Position numbers and translations under genes: made by a program. DNA of 36,357 nt from Desulfobacterales bacterium (lineage in GTDB: Bacteria; Desulfobacterota; Desulfobulbia; Desulfobulbales; BM004). Below, one piece after another: positions 35,901-36,357 of the stretch (position 1 is its first letter; every line of letters starts with the position of its first letter). Below the pieces are notes generated by a model. It ran no database searches, had not been told where the DNA came from, and saw nothing but the letters and a program-made list of their open reading frames with translations. Location: NCBI GenBank assembly GCA_021647905.1, contig JAKITW010000020.1, forward strand, positions 1 to 36,357, in the 5' to 3' direction.

Positions 35901-35971
35901 GCAATGCAGAGAATAAGCATGATTCCTGTCCAGAGAAGAAGGGGGAGATGGATGAAACGTGGCATGGGCAT
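32908..35971 (-). CDS. M1-family aminopeptidase / ChaN-like / PDZ multidomain protein, frameshifted near the N-terminus
   Basis: The intended product is about 1,020 residues. It starts at ATG 35971 (AGGA six bases upstream) with a signal peptide (LLLWTGIMLILCIAPVAVAA) and an N-terminal beta domain, and this frame stops at 35612. Homologous-looking sequence continues in the +1 frame to 32908. It contains an M1 zinc peptidase site (HEILH, then E after 17 residues in NWAEGLTTYLADH), then a ChaN/Tiki-type domain (VIYVGENHTSYQDHQLQ, MEMFDRSTQQVLDDYL, GQGHVDKKSGIPPRLA) and a C-terminal PDZ domain (GVQLSEEP to PLKK). M1 enzymes trim peptides, and ChaN domains bind haem or metal. It is probably periplasmic. 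The single shift is near G4/C3 runs at 35615-35627. It may be a sequencing error, a fresh mutation or recoding. Confidence 0.8.
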
Positions 35972-36123
35972 ATCGTGTCCTGGCTATATTATGGATGACA
36001 AGCGGTTTGGTTTGCCTAAAAGCAGTATTACCCCGGGCAAAACGGATACCTGTTCCGCCATGGTCTACCATACCCGATTGTAAACATGAAGTATCGGTTT
36101 GTCAGCAACGACCGTGGGGGGGC

Positions 36124-36242
36124 AGAGGACTGAGGACTGAGGACAGAAGACAGAGGACTGAGGACTGAGGACTGAGGACAGGAGACGAGAGACAGAAGAC
36201 AGGAGACAGAGGACTGAGGACAGAGGACAGAGGGCGGAAGAC
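36124..36242. repeat. Seventeen consecutive 7-bp units, WGAGGAC type
   Basis: Starting at 36124 the sequence can be cut into 17 uninterrupted heptads: mostly AGAGGAC, TGAGGAC and AGAAGAC, with variants AGGAGAC, GAGAGAC, AGAGGGC and GGAAGAC. Nearly all end in AC and are purine-rich on this strand. The phase never slips over 119 bp. Confidence 0.9.
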
Positions 36243-36308
36243 GAAAAAAAAATCGTGGGCAATGAAAAAAAACATGGGGCAGTGATCCTGGTCCGGAATA
36301 TAATATTC

Positions 36309-36336
36309 CCTGACCCCTGACCCCTGACCCCTAAGA
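36309..36336. repeat. CCTGACC heptads near the window end
   Basis: Three exact CCTGACC units are followed by CCTAAGA in phase. The unit resembles the CTGACCT type found before trpS. Confidence 0.75.
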
Positions 36337-36357
36337 CCAGAAAACTGATAGCTCTCA

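Larger units (their letters stand above)
35972..36357. other. Intergenic end of window, dominated by heptad repeats
   Basis: No gene is supported here. 35972-36112 should hold the promoter of the minus-strand peptidase gene, but no convincing -35/-10 pair was found. The rest is the heptad arrays at 36124-36242 and 36309-36336 separated by an A-rich spacer. Confidence 0.5.

Overview
The window looks like a chromosomal segment of a Gram-negative, GC-rich bacterium. It has lipopolysaccharide (waaA) and lipoprotein-export (lolC/lolD) genes. The gene content, the orders lysS-lolC-lolD, grpE-dnaK and ftsH-folP, and an NtrC-type regulator suggest a sulfate-reducer-like lineage of Desulfobacterota (Desulfobulbales-like). 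The lineage is inferred from protein style and synteny, not from a marker gene.

Layout. 1-6100 is an accessory island, visibly AT-richer than the rest. It holds a HigB-like toxin with a HigA/ImmA-IrrE-like partner, a relic and a complete copy of REP-associated tyrosine transposases (RAYTs), two exported proteins of unknown function, and a VapBC-like pair. A tRNA-Lys(CTT) follows on the minus strand at 6149-6225. The rest is GC-rich housekeeping DNA: bioA (+); rRNA m5U methyltransferase, MetE-like protein, lysS, lolC and lolD (all -); a sigma-54-dependent response regulator and an aminotransferase (+); grpE-dnaK and trpS (+); a cyclophilin-FKBP fusion (-); waaA, carA-carB and ftsH-folP (+); and a large M1 peptidase/ChaN/PDZ protein (-) carrying a frameshift.

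What stands out is the non-coding material. At least three families of roughly 100-155 bp palindromic, MITE-like repeats sit exactly at gene ends. One pair of 106-bp copies is nearly identical although 22 kb apart. One 153-bp palindrome separates carA from carB and supplies the carA stop codon. Two of the families, plus a solo hairpin upstream of lolC, share the terminal motif TGATGNNNTCGTAA. A second phenomenon is a set of intergenic arrays with different sequences but the same 7-bp period, including 17 consecutive heptads near the right end. They follow bioA, dnaK, trpS and waaA and lie upstream of the M1 peptidase.

The three proteostasis transcription units (grpE, dnaK, ftsH) share a promoter-like pattern, CTkGACw followed 16-17 bp later by nATTGT. 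No CRISPR array, prophage or biosynthetic cluster was seen. The best candidates for something undescribed are the repeat/RAYT ecology and the heptad arrays.
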